Shown here: piece by piece, positions 11,452-31,200 of the stretch
Position numbering within the stretch: the stretch's first letter is position 1
Layout of the letters: each line of letters opens with the position of its first letter
Source: Gonapodya prolifera JEL478
Taxonomy: Eukaryota; Monoblepharomycota; Monoblepharidomycetes; Monoblepharidales; Gonapodyaceae
Assembly (NCBI GenBank): GCA_001574975.1
Contig: KQ965758.1
Coordinates: forward strand, 190,763-254,762
Reading direction: 5' to 3'
Length of the DNA stretch: 64,000 nt
The notes under the pieces: model-generated
What the model saw: the letters and a program-made list of their open reading frames with translations, nothing else
Told to the model about the DNA's origin: nothing
Databases searched by the model: none
Translations under genes and position numbers: made by a program

Positions 11452-12631
11452 TCACGCCGCCGCATCGTCATGCTCTCTTCTTTTCACCTCGATATGTTTG
11501 GCTTTCTCGAAACAATGTTCAAACATGTTGCTGACCTTCTCACTCGTTAACGCCAATAGCCCCTTCGTTATCGCCGTTACCACTCCGTCTCTGTCCTGGG
11601 GCGTGCCGGCTTCACAAAGTCATTCTTGGTGACTTTGAACCAGAGCTCCGTCGGGTTCAACAAAGGGCAGTACGCAGGAAGGAATCGCAGGGAAGCGTTT
11701 ACCGACTCCGCTGACGCTTTCACCGTCGACAGCCCGTTGTCCACACACGACTTCGTTGCGTGTTGAATACGAGCATTGTCCAGTACAAGATGGAGAGGCT
11801 GTTCCCTTTCGACTTGACGCCGTCCGCCGATTCCGTCCCGAATGAATCCTTGGAACACAACCGCGTTCACCGCGCCCTTCGCTAGCTTCGCAGATACGAT
11901 CGGGCTCACGAATCTCTGCGCAGGTTCAGGTTCTCGCGTGAGGAGACCTCCAGTCTTCCGGAGAGCTTCCGCCACGGACGTACAAGACGTCTCTCCTTTC
12001 ACGTCGTGACGTCCATTACCAGGAGCACCCACCACTTCATCTTGCAACGGCGCTGGACAAGGTGTGTACCTGACAGCTAGAATCAACCTGTAGTTCGGAC
12101 CCCTTGCACCGGGCTTATCGGCAAATGCAGGATCACCTTCCTTGAGTAACCATACTGGCTAGACATAGAAAGATTGAAACCGCTCTCGTCGGCAGCTGCC
12201 CACGCTTCCTTCTGGACCATTGCCATCGACCGCTGAAACTCCGCCACCTGCGACTCTCGTCCTTTCTGCTCCGAATAGACGAATGTCGCTCTCTTGCGAG
12301 TGATGTCGTGCCTCTTGAGAACGTTGGAGATGGTCTGCTGACTCGCAACGATCCCAAACCGGGTCTTGAGCATTGCAACAGCATCCACCTGTCTCGGAAA
12401 TGGATCCGTCGTCATGAACTTGCATACCGCCCGTTCCGCTGCATCCGAGAGAGAACTCTTCCTCCCAGGCTTCAAGCGTGGGCCGATCCGCGCACAACAT
12501 CCGTCAGGTTTAGCGAGCCAATTGGAAATTGTACGGGGAGTCACACGGAACGCTATGGCGAGACCCTTGAGGGGGATATTCGCCCGTTCTCCGAGATATT
12601 TGGCAGCTTGAGCGGGGGTTGCAGGACTCAT
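11452..12631 (-). pseudogene. IS630/Tc1-mariner-type transposase, nearly complete, frameshifted
   Basis: DDE transposase. ATG at 12631 begins MSPATPAQAAKYLGERANIP, followed by a helix-turn-helix region (LAIAFRVTPRTISNWL; ISNVLKRHDITRKRATFVYS). Catalytic core: AAADESGFNLSM (first Asp), LHLVLDNARIQHA (second Asp) and RFLPAYCPLLNPTELWFK (Glu), a D-D-about 34-E spacing typical of IS630/Tc1. Two single-base frame changes are visible. One lies near 12140, between SSQYGYS and KEGDPAFADKPGARGPNY; the other lies near 11610, between the KNDFVK stretch and the C-terminal DGVVTAITKGLLALTSEKV. Otherwise the protein of about 380 residues is whole and ends at 11452. The low number of lesions suggests fairly recent decay. 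It lies just upstream of the FEN/TnpB-like gene on the same strand. Confidence 0.88.
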
Positions 12632-12743
12632 ACTACTTTTTGTAGAACTTGAATTAGTGTATCTTGTACGACTCTAATTTGATTGTGGTTCTGACTTTGA
12701 CTTTGGTCGAACCATTTCTGGAATACACCTCACCGAAACATCA

Positions 12744-14162
12744 ATGAGCAGACACGTCGCCCACATGACCAACGTCCTCTCAGGAGAGCAAGGCAACCAG
12801 CCTGCATCGACCCTCCCGCCCGCCGAGACGCGTGTTCACGAACCCCGCGTCCTTTTTATCGTTTCCAACGACAACAGGATTCTCAAGCCAAAAAGTGAAG
12901 GCGATCAAGGGCATAAGACGGGAATGTACCTTCCGGAGATTGCGGTGAGTCGTGCGTGGCGCGTTTAGCTACTGCATGTGTGAACACGTCATCATGACCA
13001 AAACGGTGAAATAGCACATATGGGTCCCCCTGTACGTACATTCTGTATTGTCTTAAGTACTCATGCTTCACAGCGTGGTCTTTGCAGTGCGAAAAGAGTC
13101 GCTATTGAAGTCGCAAGTCCAAACGGTGGAGCGTACTTTCTGGATGAGTCCTCTGTTGAGCAGTACAAAGATGATCCTCTATGCAAAGAGTTCATGACGG
13201 TATGTATCCGCGCTGACTTCCCGTGCGAGTGACAAGAGTCAACACAATGTATCAACTATCAAGGACGATACGGCTCAGGGATTACGCTTCAACACCAAAA
13301 CCATTGAGCATTGCAAAGCCGACGACTACATCGGAATCGGTACGTCCCAACACCAATTCTCACGCCTCAGCTTACAACACGCGCCTTACTTTTGGGCATC
13401 CACTCAGTGATTCCCGGCGGGCATGGACCCATGTTCGACCTGGCCGATTCTGGTCGCAAACACGTGCACGAGTTTATCGCCGCCGTGTGGGAAAACGAGC
13501 ACAAAGGATTTGTGGCGTCCGTTTGTCATGGCCCCGCTGCCCTCCTGGAGGTCGTGTTGCCGTCTGAGGGAAGGCGTTTGATTGAAGGCAAAAAGGTGAC
13601 GTCGTTTTCGGATGAGGAAGAGAAGGAGGTGAGTAGGCGTGTCTCGATTGAAGTGTTAGAAAGGTGGGTATGACGGTAATTACCTTCTAGATGGGGCTGG
13701 TCGACCAAGTACCTTTCCTTCTCGAGGCCAAAATCAAAGAGTACGGCGGTCAGTACACCAAAGCTTCGAAGCCGTGGGACGTAAGTTGGCACAGTGATAA
13801 ACAAAAGCTTCATCTAAAGATTTTCCGCCTTGTACTCCCAACAGGTGCATGTTGTCTCCGATGGTCGACTTTTGACCGTGAGTCATAGTTCTCCCCGTTC
13901 ATATCTCCATGGCATCACATTCTTTCGCTTACTTCACACGCAGGGTCAGAATCCAAACTCGGCACGCCCTCTTGCCGACGCGATACTGTCGCAGATCAGC
14001 GCGATGCTTTCAAAGGGTTTGCAGCACGACCCGGTGCAAGGCAAGAGTGAAGCGGACGTCGCCAAGAGTCACGACAAGGGTGCGGGTGCGAAGAAAGGCG
14101 AGCGCGAGCACGTCGCGGTGGGTGAGAAGAGCGAGGAAGTAAAGGGGCCGATAGCGGCTTGA
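12744..14162 (+). CDS. DJ-1/PfpI superfamily protein, Hsp31/glyoxalase III-like
   Basis: Class I glutamine-amidotransferase-like fold. Spliced exons read RVLFIVSNDNRILKPK, GHKTGMYLPEIAHIWVPLY, VAIEVASPNGGAYFLD, VIPGGHGPMFDLAD, FVASVCHGPAAL with the nucleophile Cys of the VCHGP elbow, GKKVTSFSDEEEKE, a PFLLEAKIKEYGGQYTK stretch, VHVVSDGRLLT and GQNPNSARPLADAI. GGHG, CHGP and TGQNPxS are the signature of Hsp31-like methylglyoxal-handling enzymes or chaperones. The N-terminus has about 30 extra residues before the core, and the C-terminus has a charged tail rich in Lys, Glu and Asp ending VKGPIAA. A second in-frame Met seven codons on (12765) could also start. Seven or so exons. Role in carbonyl stress defence is family knowledge, not shown here. 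Confidence 0.88.
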
Positions 14163-14268
14163 GAACGGTGCGCTGCGAGGTGGTGAATGAATCATTAGTT
14201 ATAATGGTGTGCGGAAATACATCTTGTCGCAATGGGGGATAAAAAGGACGGCTCACATCGCCACATCG

Positions 14269-14553
14269 TTAAAAGGTTGGGGCAGGGCTTGGGTAAGATG
14301 TGGTTCGGAATGAAGACCAAATAACGTGTTCTTTGTGTTTGGGATGCATTTCGATGAGGCTTGGGTTCTTGCTGGGGTGTTTCTTTGGCTGAAGAACCGC
14401 CTCGAGACCGGGAAAGATGAGGTAAGACTTACAACGCGCACTATGCGAGTTTCGGGTCGGTGGTGGAAGGTAGTAACGGACGGTTCCAAGGATCTCAGTT
14501 GAACGGACATCGGATCCGTCGTAGTGCGTCATGTCGCGTCGAAATCCAGGCAT
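14269..14553 (-). CDS. Possible small unknown protein (weak)
   Basis: An open frame of 94 codons from ATG 14553 reads MPGFRRDMTHYDGSDVRSTE, EILGTVRYYLPPPTRN and, near the end, HPSKNPSLIEMHPKHKEHVIW. A 32-nt GT-AG stretch inside could be an intron. I recognise no family. Kept only because the composition is protein-like and the interval has no other gene; it may be chance. Confidence 0.2.
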   Translation of the reverse strand: MPGFRRDMTHYDGSDVRSTEILGTVRYYLPPPTRNSHSARCKSYLIFPGLEAVLQPKKHPSKNPSLIEMHPKHKEHVIWSSFRTTSYPSPAPTF

Positions 14554-14925
14554 CCACGGCAAAAAAAACGATTGTTGCAAGGAATTATTTATGAGCGTGC
14601 AGGATTGCTTTGCATGCATGTTCGAGCTGTTGGTATCCGTCGCAAGACGCCAGGACGTCAACACAAGAATGAAAACGCTTTCCCGCACTCCTTCCGCTTT
14701 GAAAACTGAAGAACTTTAGGACTGTAACCAGTGCATGAGTTCTTTGCTTACTCTGTGTATTGGTACCTACACCTAATCTTACCACATAGAAACCTAGACT
14801 ACCGAGACTCGTTCTCCGACGAAGGATCAAGCGTCGTCGCCCAGAGCAACCCACGAGGAGGACGGTCACGACGGTGCTCCATCCGCGATCCTAGACGACT
14901 CATACTGATGAAGCACAGCAATCCC

Positions 14926-14954
14926 GTTCACCGATGGCGCAGGGTAGAAGTGCT
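14926..14954 (+). repeat. 29-bp direct repeat, copy 1
   Basis: Reads GTTCACCGATGGCGCAGGGT then AGAAGTGCT. It matches 15185-15213 at 27 of 29 positions. The TGGCGCAGGGTAG core resembles a tRNA A box, but no B box follows at the right distance. Confidence 0.7.
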
Positions 14955-15184
14955 TTTTCTATTTGAATGCCAGGGCACCACTTCCGTTGTATGTCGCCTG
15001 TCGCAAAACCTCTCTCCTCCTCCTCCTCCTCCTCCTCCCCTTTCCATCGCCTCCACCAACCGCACCCCCTCTACCCTCCGCCTTCCGCCCTCTGCCCTCC
15101 GCCGCTATGTATATGTATGCATCTAGATACCGACGCCCTGAAGCGCCACTCGTTGGGCAGATTTCAATGCCGCACCAATATACT

Positions 15185-15213
15185 GTTCAACGATGGCGCA
15201 GGGTAGAGGTGCT
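15185..15213 (+). repeat. 29-bp direct repeat, copy 2
   Basis: Second copy of the 14926-14954 repeat, 259 bp downstream in the same orientation, with two mismatches. A TGTTCGAGTGC stretch near 15250 is only a poor B-box match. A tRNA-derived SINE remnant is possible but unproven. Confidence 0.7.
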
Positions 15214-16223
15214 TCACCGGTATCCCCTTCCGGCGACGGGCGGCGTTGAGTGTGTTCGAGTGCTGGAAACACTGAGCGGCTGAATTGTAAGGTGCTGTGG
15301 TCGCCCGGCTAAATAAAAGGACGGTTCCGCTCTCTGCTCGCTACCGTTTCACTACTCAAGTTAACCACAGCGTCTCTTTGAAGAATAGATGTCTTTTACA
15401 ACTCGCTTGCTCAGCTTGAGTTGTCCTTTGGACTGGCGGAGGAATTAAAGGGCGTTGACTGTCGGAGTTTCACTTCACAAGTCTCCGTTCAAACGGTACG
15501 AGAGATAGACCGCGTTGACGCTCACTGCCATTGCTCTCTTCCCAACACGCCGTGTGGAGGATCCAAATTTTGATTCCTGGAGAAGAGTAAAGTGACACCG
15601 GATGCAAAGATAGCGGACGACCGCCAAGACAAGACCGAACCACCGAGCCAATTAGGAAAGAAGGGTCCGAAATGCGGGGTAATTGAAGGTGAGAGAGAAA
15701 ATCCGAAAATATGCAAGAACGCAAAATAAGCGTAAGAGTTGAGAAAAGTTGAGAATGATGTTTGGGGTAGGAGAAACGCCACAGAAGAAAGAAGGGGAGA
15801 CGCCTCAGAGGGAAACACGGCATCCACGAAACAATTCCCATTTCATTTGTAGTAAAGACAATGCTGCGATTGTAAAAGGTGTACGTTACCAGGTTACCCG
15901 AGGTACGAGAGTGGGCGGCACAAGCGTTAAAACCTAATCAAGCGACTTGGCGAAGAAACCGCGTGTGGCGGAGAATGATGCAGTAGAGATGCGCCGAGAT
16001 GTGCGATGCGCAGCCACGTCGCTCTTGTGAGTGGGACTACGATACGGCGGGGCCAAACCTGATATCTCAACTGCCTACGGAGTTTAGAGGAGAGCCCTGG
16101 GTCTTGGCATCTCACTGTGCTGCCGGGTCACTCGCATAAACCACGTTTTAACCGCCAAATTCAAATGTTCTTCCGCAAGTGAACGAATAATAAGCATCGC
16201 TCGACACACGAACACGCCTGCCA

Positions 16224-22348
<6,125 letters not shown>

Positions 22349-22497
22349 AAAGTGCACACTTTTGTTTTGGGCTTCGCGATTGTTGCATAAAGTTTTGCTT
22401 CAACTGAATCATATAGAGTGAGAATAAATAGCACATATTTTCATAGCCAGAACAGGAAGAACGAAGGGGAGTGGTGCCAGGTCCAAGGAAAGGGTCC

Positions 22498-25364
22498 ATG
22501 ACTGTGGTCACGATCGGCCTGTTCGAACTTCCGCCTTCATCCGAGACTTGCTCTGAATCGACGACCTCTGGCAGGAACGTCAAGGACTATTCGCGGCCTT
22601 GCCTATACAGCCTATCGCAGTACGAGCAACGAGTAATGGGGCCCGCGCTGCATTCGTCGGTGTATTCTGGAGTTCCTGTCTATGAGATCGTGGTCAGGTG
22701 AGCTCGCCCCGAGGACGGCGGTTCGACATGAGACTGATGCGATCGCATGTGTCGACGTGCTGTGCTGTGCATGGCTAGGAATACCGCCGTGATGCGTCGC
22801 CAGAGCGATTCCTTCCTCAACGCGACCCAGATTCTCAAGGTAGCTGGGGTCGACAAGGCAAGACGGACCAAGATCTTGGAGAAAGAGATTCTTGCTGGAA
22901 GGCATGAGAAGGTCCAAGGAGGGTACGGGAAGTACCAGGGTACTTGGTGAGCAGTTGTCGAGGCCGAACGGGAACGTCGGGGTCACATCAAGGAGGGATC
23001 GCAGCTGCTGAGCCTCGGCGACATTCGTAAGAGTCTTGGCTGGCATATTTGAATGGATCGAAACAGTCAAGGAGCACCGGAGAGATTTTGACAAGATCAC
23101 TGGTGCCACATCGTCGACAAGGACTGGACTTTTGTGGAAGCGGCAGCTCTAGACTACCTGTGCTTAAAAATAACCTTACATACTGTCGCCGTGCTGATGC
23201 TCATTCTGCTTGGTTCCCGTTGTGCACCCACTAGGATCCCCTATGACCGCGCAGCCCAGCTTTGCTCCTCGTTTGGTGTCCAGGATCTCCTCGAGCCTCT
23301 TCTTTCATTTCCACCAGGATCGCATCCTACAGTACCGGTTGTCACTTCCCGTGCTGCAGTTCCAAAACCAACGCCGAAACCCCGCGCTCCCAGCACGACC
23401 CGCCCTCGCAAGCCCAAATATACTCAAGATGATGACGACGAAGACGACGACGATGAATCGTTTGATGACCAGATTGGAGACGAGGAGGAAGAGGAACCAG
23501 CAGAGATGATGAACGAACCCTTCAACGGCGACGACCAAACGGGGTTCCCCGCCAATGTATCATCCGCACCATCTGATCCTGCGCCCACCCGCAGTCCGTC
23601 TCGCCTCTCCCGTGTTCCGCCCTCCCCCACCGCAGCAAGCGTCCGCGCCGACTCTCCCGCAGAAAGGCAACACAGGTTCCGGGAGCGCATTGTAAGGGCT
23701 TTCGTAGAGGCTGGTGCTGAACCGACAAGAGTGCCTGGGTGGCTGGAGCGGGGCGAAATTGAGCAGGGTGTTGATGTACAGGGACCAGTTGATGAAGAGG
23801 GGTGAGTAGACCTGCTGGTGGAGGTTATGTAGCGTTCAAGTTGCAACTTGATTCTCGGAGTGACAAGCAATGAAAGGCATTTCGCGGGACCAGAGAGCTT
23901 CGCTGTTTAACTTAGAAACACATCTAATTTGATGTAACCCCTCTACAGGCGAACGGCTCTCCATTGGTCCGCCTCTCTTTCTCGACCACAACTCCTCCGC
24001 GCCCTTCTTCGTCTTCTTCCTCGACACAGCCGTGACAACAACCCACTTCCCGACGCGACGGGCATGACGCCTCTCATGCTCGCGTCCACCACCACCAACT
24101 GCTACGACCGTGGCACGTTCGGAGAAATCCTCGACCTCCTTCAAGCCACCCTCGCGGCGCGCGACAATCGCGGCCGGACGCTGCTGCATCATATCGCTGA
24201 GGGGTGGGACGAGCCGCGCCTGAGGCCCGCTCTTCTGTACTACTTGGGGTGCGTGCACGGACATTTCGCTGGTCTCACGGGCCTCATGGAACGGGATGGC
24301 GGCGAGCAGGCGCGGACGTGGTTGGGTCTCGCGAACGCGCAAGATGGGAATGGAGATACCGCAGCCAATGTCGCCGCGCGGATGGGCGGATGGAAACTCG
24401 TGGGGATGCTGGAACGGTGGGGTGCAGACTTGCTTTTGCGGAATAAAGGGGGGATAGGTGTCCAAGAGTGGAAGGATGGCTCAGACGAGGGGGTCGAGAA
24501 GGTGAGAATACTGTTGCGTTGGAAACGTAAGCAGTGCGCCTGTCTCAATGCCAGCTTCAGGAGACTCTCAAACGCCCTGCGTCGCTCACTGATCTTCCTG
24601 GATCTTCCCCTACAAAGCATCAAGCTGGGGCTAGCGCGCTTCTGCTGGCGGGACGCGCATTGGACGCATCGGGAAGCTCTGATGTGACGGCTGTGGGATC
24701 CCCCCCACGGTCCTTGGGCGAAAGCTTCAAACTGAAGAAGGAAGGGACAGACTTTGCATTGCAGGCTCGGGAAATGACTGATGGTTGGTGCTCGAGCAAG
24801 CGGTCATTCTCCTCGAGCTGTTTGAATGACGGCGGTGCCACCTCTGTAGCCTTTTCTCTCCTTGCGCGCTCGCTGACAGCATCTTATCACGACGCTCTTC
24901 TTCGAAAAGACGCCGACCTCCTTCGTGCTCGGAAGGAGCTTCTCGATGCTCACCGCGAGCTGCAGCGTGTCCGCCGAAAGCTTGATCGGATATCTGTTCC
25001 TGGATCGGGTTCGTCGTTAGCAGCTCGTCCTGCTCAAGAGGTTTCTTCGAGACTTGTGTACTCCGATGACGCTTTTGACGACGAGGCAGAGAATACAGCA
25101 CGGACTCTGGCTGCTCTGAGGGAGGGTTCGGCTGGGATTGCAGGAGGGGCTGTCCTGTCACAATCGGCACCCGCCACAACCTTGAAAAGTATTGGAGCGC
25201 GATATGAGGTGGGAAGTGAAGCTGAATCTGCTCTGGACAGGATGGAGTGGAGCGCGAGCACTGCCGTTGGATCGGGACAAAGCGCAGAAACAGGTGTTGA
25301 CACGGAAGAAAGTACACAACAAGCTGCAGGGCTGCAGAGGGGTGTTGTTGTCGGCGAACAGTGA
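22498..25364 (+). CDS. APSES/KilA-N transcription factor with ankyrin repeats (Mbp1/Swi4 type)
   Basis: DNA-binding subunit of an MBF/SBF-like G1/S regulator. The APSES domain reads [61 protein letters not shown] and, after a 285-bp intron, [20 protein letters not shown]. Then come a Pro/Arg-rich region with a long acidic run (about 23,430-23,510) and a Ser/Pro-rich stretch. Ankyrin-like repeats follow from about 23,950 ([65 protein letters not shown]). The C-terminal coiled coil holds [19 protein letters not shown]. This is the normal fungal Mbp1/Swi4 order. The start is uncertain: ATG 22498 is used, but 22636 lies closer to the domain. Partner would be a Swi6-like protein (family knowledge). 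Confidence 0.88.
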
Positions 25365-28176
<2,812 letters not shown>

Positions 28177-28280
28177 AACAGACTTGTTTGTATTGTCCTC
28201 GTTGTATGTAAATAGATTGCAATCGTTAAGTGTAGGATGATGAGTACGGGCAAGACTTGCTACATAAATAACTTCCACTA

Positions 28281-31200
28281 TTACGCCCGCTCAGTGGCGG
28301 GAGATGACGTCGAAGGTGCTGGAAGGCTGAAGACAGCGGCTATCTTCCCATTCTTTTTCCATTCTTCAATCTTTTCAAGTGCCGCCTGGATGAAGTTCGA
28401 TCAGTGGTGTTCTACGTTTGGGTGAAATACAAACCATACCTTTTCCCCCACACCAATCAACTCTTCAAAATGGCTCCAATCGACACTTCCGTATGCATCA
28501 ATGGGTGGTCTGATGTAATAAACTGGAGGCACCATATTGGAACATGCAACAGCGCGGCGATGAAGGAGACACCTACCATCTTGCATGTTCTTCACATCAA
28601 TAACACGTTGCTTACTCGTGAGGAACATAATACGACTCTGGATGTCCATGAATCCAGGAACCGACATGTACTTCTTCTTGTCCTTGGGCCTTAAGAAGAG
28701 TGCACGCCAACCTGACAGCTGAATGGTATCGTGTTGAATAGGCCGCATATCGAACAGACCACCGACTTCAGTGCCCCATAATCAGTGACCGTGTGACACG
28801 CGACAATTATTGGATCCTTACTGTCAACAGCGACGGTATGTGCAGCGCCAAAAGCTTTCATCGCACTTGCAGGTAAGATGTCGTAGTAACCACCTAAAAT
28901 ACGTTGAGATCGATCACCTTGTTACATTACTGAAGTCTAGCACACTCACCATCCATCCACAAACACCCTTCAGCATCAGGTACCGGAGGCAGGACGGCGG
29001 CCAAGCTCATGGCACCACGAACGCATCTCCAAGCTAATCCCTCCTGAAGATATCTGTGACGCAGCTTGGTGATATCTTTTGGAAGAAAATTCAACGTTGC
29101 TCGAACGCATATTTTCGCCAGGTGTGACCTCACCGATAACGTTGCAATAGTATGGAAGCCAGAAATCCTCAATGTATACGTCAGGGCTAATAATTGTTTT
29201 GAGGACGTCATTGAATTGTTTTCCTGAGGAGCACAAAAACATATATGTCATAAAAGCAGAACCACTGATTGAAACGTGCTTGCCTCGGAGAAAACTTGTG
29301 ATGGGCAAGGTTACATCGGTCGCCATTCTTAGAGTAGAGTTGAAGCGGAAGTAGAGATACTGCAACTTCTGTTTAGTTTCCTCGTAACTTCCTGACCTGG
29401 CGTAGAGCTGCAACAAAAGGTGAAGACCCATCCGCTAGAGATTATTCAATATTACTTACCGCCCCAACACACGCGCCGGCAGAAGTTCCGGCGACAAAGT
29501 CCGGAAAAATCCCGTGGGATTCCAAAACCTTCAATACACCCAAGTGAGCCGATCCTTTTGCACCACCACCACCAAGAACAACGCCGATTGACTTATTCCT
29601 TTAATCACCAAATCAATTTTGCTCTCGTGGAAACTGAAGGGAAGGAGACTCACATCATTCGTCTTGCCAATCGCGCGAAATCTGAGCTCCTGTCAGCAGA
29701 CATCTCTCCATTCGCTTTCTTCGCGCCCGACATATCCCAAAATCTCCTGATGGGGTTTGGAACTTGGTATGCTTCTAATTGATTGAAAAGTTCATCAACT
29801 TGGCCTCGGAGATAGTAGGTCAATGAACGGGTCGACCGCATTGAGGAAGCATCAGAAACCTCTGGAATGGTCTCCATTTTGATCTGATAACCACATGGAG
29901 TTGATTATGAAAGGACGTAGCCGTGAAATCTGGCGCAGATATGCTCACGTGATAATGTCTTGCGATCCACTTCCTCCTCTGAAGGAATTCTTTGGTGCTC
30001 CCTGGTGTTATGACCCTTGTCTTGTGAAGAAGAATGAGAAGTTTTCGTACAGCCAGGTTGCTGGGATGCACGGACTCTTCGAATTCGCCCAGGTCGGGCT
30101 TTCCGTCCCCGAGTCCAACAAACATGAGAACATCCGACTGCCTGAGGCATTCCTTGGTCCAAGGAGACGTTGGATCACCGTCTGCAACCATGAGGACAAA
30201 TGCGCCATGGTGCTCTTTGTTGAGTAACCAAGCTTGCAATCGTAGATCGGACATGGTTTCTGATGAAGCAGATCCCATCAGTTCAAGAGCATCCCGTTCA
30301 GATACGATGGTAACATCTGCGTCTTCTGACGTGAAGCCTTCTTGGAATTTGGTAGCGAACTCCAAAACGGGTACCTGTGAAATGTGAGAGGTTAACGGAG
30401 TCCACGTAATAATATCAAGTCAGAGACACCTTTCTGGAAGTTGGAATCAGTCCAATTATGTGATAGTCTGCATCCGGGTCGCCAAATCCAACTTGCTCTC
30501 CACTACGCATTCCGGCAAACTTTAAATCCCTGGCACTCTCCGCCATTTTCACCGCTTTTTCTGCGATGATTCTGCTGATGCACTTGGACATCTCCGGGAA
30601 AATATTAACCATGGAGCTTAAAAAAGTCCGTGGAAGTGTAGCTACATGCGTGTCGCGCAACGCTTTGCACGAGTCCTCATACAGTCCATCAATTAAGACA
30701 GGAACCTCCCCAAGAGTTTCCCCGAACCCTTTCTCCGACAGCAAAATCGGTTCGTCTGTATGAGCAGCAATTGGATTAAGAGCCAACATAGCGGTTGCCT
30801 CTGCTGTGGGGTTTCGATTAAGGGGATTTCGCCCCGATGTTCGTCGAATCGTCACTGGTCGCTTGGACAATGGCGAGAAAAAGCGAGCAGCTCCATCGTT
30901 TCCGCCCCCAGGAGATTTCGGCTGCGAAGATTGCATTTCGATATTGGTGGCGCCGTCGCTTAACCCACCGCCTCCAGTACCTCCCGTGGCACCTGTTCCA
31001 CCTGTAGCAGCCAAACTTTTCATGGTCAAAAATTTCCACAACCCGTCTTCTTCTTCTTTTCTCTCGATCAGATCTCGCGGTAATGCTGGGCGATCAACCT
31101 CGTTGTCTGAGACATACTTGACAGTTGTTCGAATCCTCCCAGAGACAACCTTATGAACAAAATCGGCAGGTTTGTTTTGCTCCAATATAGTGGATCCCGC

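Larger units (their letters stand above)
5253..12631 (-). mobile_element. Decayed composite mobile segment: IS630/Tc1 transposase plus FEN/TnpB-like nuclease gene
   Basis: Both genes of this 7.4-kb block lie on the minus strand, only about 120 bp apart, between two ordinary host genes (NIF3 ending 5134, DJ-1-like starting 12744). Both are broken. Fanzor/TnpB-like genes are known to ride in Tc1/mariner elements, so one element carrying both is plausible. I could not find convincing terminal inverted repeats. Weak similarity exists between GTACATACATAAT near 11360 and the complement of the stretch near 12675, which might be the ends of a smaller transposase-only element. Limits given are those of the coding parts; true ends may reach about 5150 and 12720. 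An alternative is a Tc1 element inserted just upstream of an unrelated nuclease gene. Confidence 0.6.
14163..16223. other. Gene-poor 2-kb interval before the ABC transporter
   Basis: No recognisable protein domain on either strand. It holds a weak minus-strand reading frame (14269-14553), a (TCC)n tract at about 15015-15038 followed by a C-rich stretch, and a 29-bp imperfect direct repeat (14926-14954 and 15185-15213). The last kilobase (15250-16223) shows only short frames without similarity. It presumably includes the transporter promoter. Confidence 0.5.

Noticed and set aside
15015-15100. Proline/serine-rich plus-strand frames
   Set aside because: Caused by the TCC microsatellite and C-rich tract; no start, conservation or splice context.
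22636-23300. KilA-N domain as a virus-derived insert
   Set aside because: The domain, acidic linker, ankyrin repeats and coiled coil form the normal fungal Mbp1/Swi4 protein with introns; it is a host gene.
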